5,472 nucleotides of DNA from Nitrososphaerales archaeon TH5894. Its GTDB lineage: Archaea; Thermoproteota; Nitrososphaeria; Nitrososphaerales; Nitrososphaeraceae. The notes under the pieces were generated by a model. The model saw nothing but the letters and a program-made list of their open reading frames with translations. It ran no database searches and was not told where the DNA came from. The stretch lies in contig JAATVK010000281.1 of assembly GCA_014523485.1 (NCBI GenBank), forward strand, positions 1 through 5,472, given 5' to 3'. The translations under genes were made by a program, and so were the position numbers. Below, one piece after another: positions 5,472-5,472 of the stretch (positions are counted from its first letter, which is position 1; every line of letters begins with the position of its first letter).

Positions 5472-5472
5472 G

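Noticed and set aside
1..5472. CRISPR array, transposase, toxin-antitoxin or defence genes
   Set aside because: No regularly spaced repeats, no DDE/HUH or nuclease motifs and no recognisable toxin or antitoxin in any readable frame.

Overview
The window is strongly AT-rich archaeal DNA, most likely from an ammonia-oxidising Thaumarchaeota/Nitrososphaeria lineage. A Nitrosocosmicus- or Nitrososphaera-like organism is my best guess, by inference only. The evidence is an archaeal/eukaryal-type seryl-tRNA synthetase tail, almost exclusive AGA/AGG arginine codons, no Shine-Dalgarno sequences in front of the genes, TATA-like boxes about 26-31 bases before several start codons (leaderless-type promoters), and long non-coding gaps.

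Layout. Bases 2-277 hold the 3' end of serS (+). A 10-bp inverted repeat (303-342) and an eight-unit AAT microsatellite (368-391) separate it from a convergent HIT-family gene (402-872, -). Divergent from that gene is a 62-residue protein with two CxxC pairs (978-1166, +), followed 75 bases later by a complete dihydroxy-acid dehydratase gene, ilvD (1242-2942, +). After a 407-base gap comes a classical SDR oxidoreductase (3371-4102, +; a TTG start at 3350 is possible).

The last 1.4 kb has no intact gene of convincing quality. It holds a 12-bp palindrome, a short ORF beginning like an aromatic amino acid ammonia-lyase, adjacent inverted repeats, a start-less hydrophobic open frame, and a cluster of hairpins built from CCATA/TATGG arms (4885-5099) that includes a perfect 12-bp inverted repeat and a terminator-like hairpin. 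At the right edge a broken gene on the minus strand (5113-5471) runs out of the window; it carries one frameshift and one in-frame TGA.

Functionally the window is housekeeping and metabolism: serine charging of tRNA, branched-chain amino acid and CoA precursor synthesis (IlvD), nucleotide-conjugate hydrolysis (HIT) and an NAD(P)-dependent oxidoreductase of unknown substrate. Strand changes and gap sizes suggest separate transcription units rather than an operon. I found no CRISPR array, tRNA, rRNA, transposase or defence system. The most unusual part is the decayed, hairpin-rich stretch from 4103 to the end.
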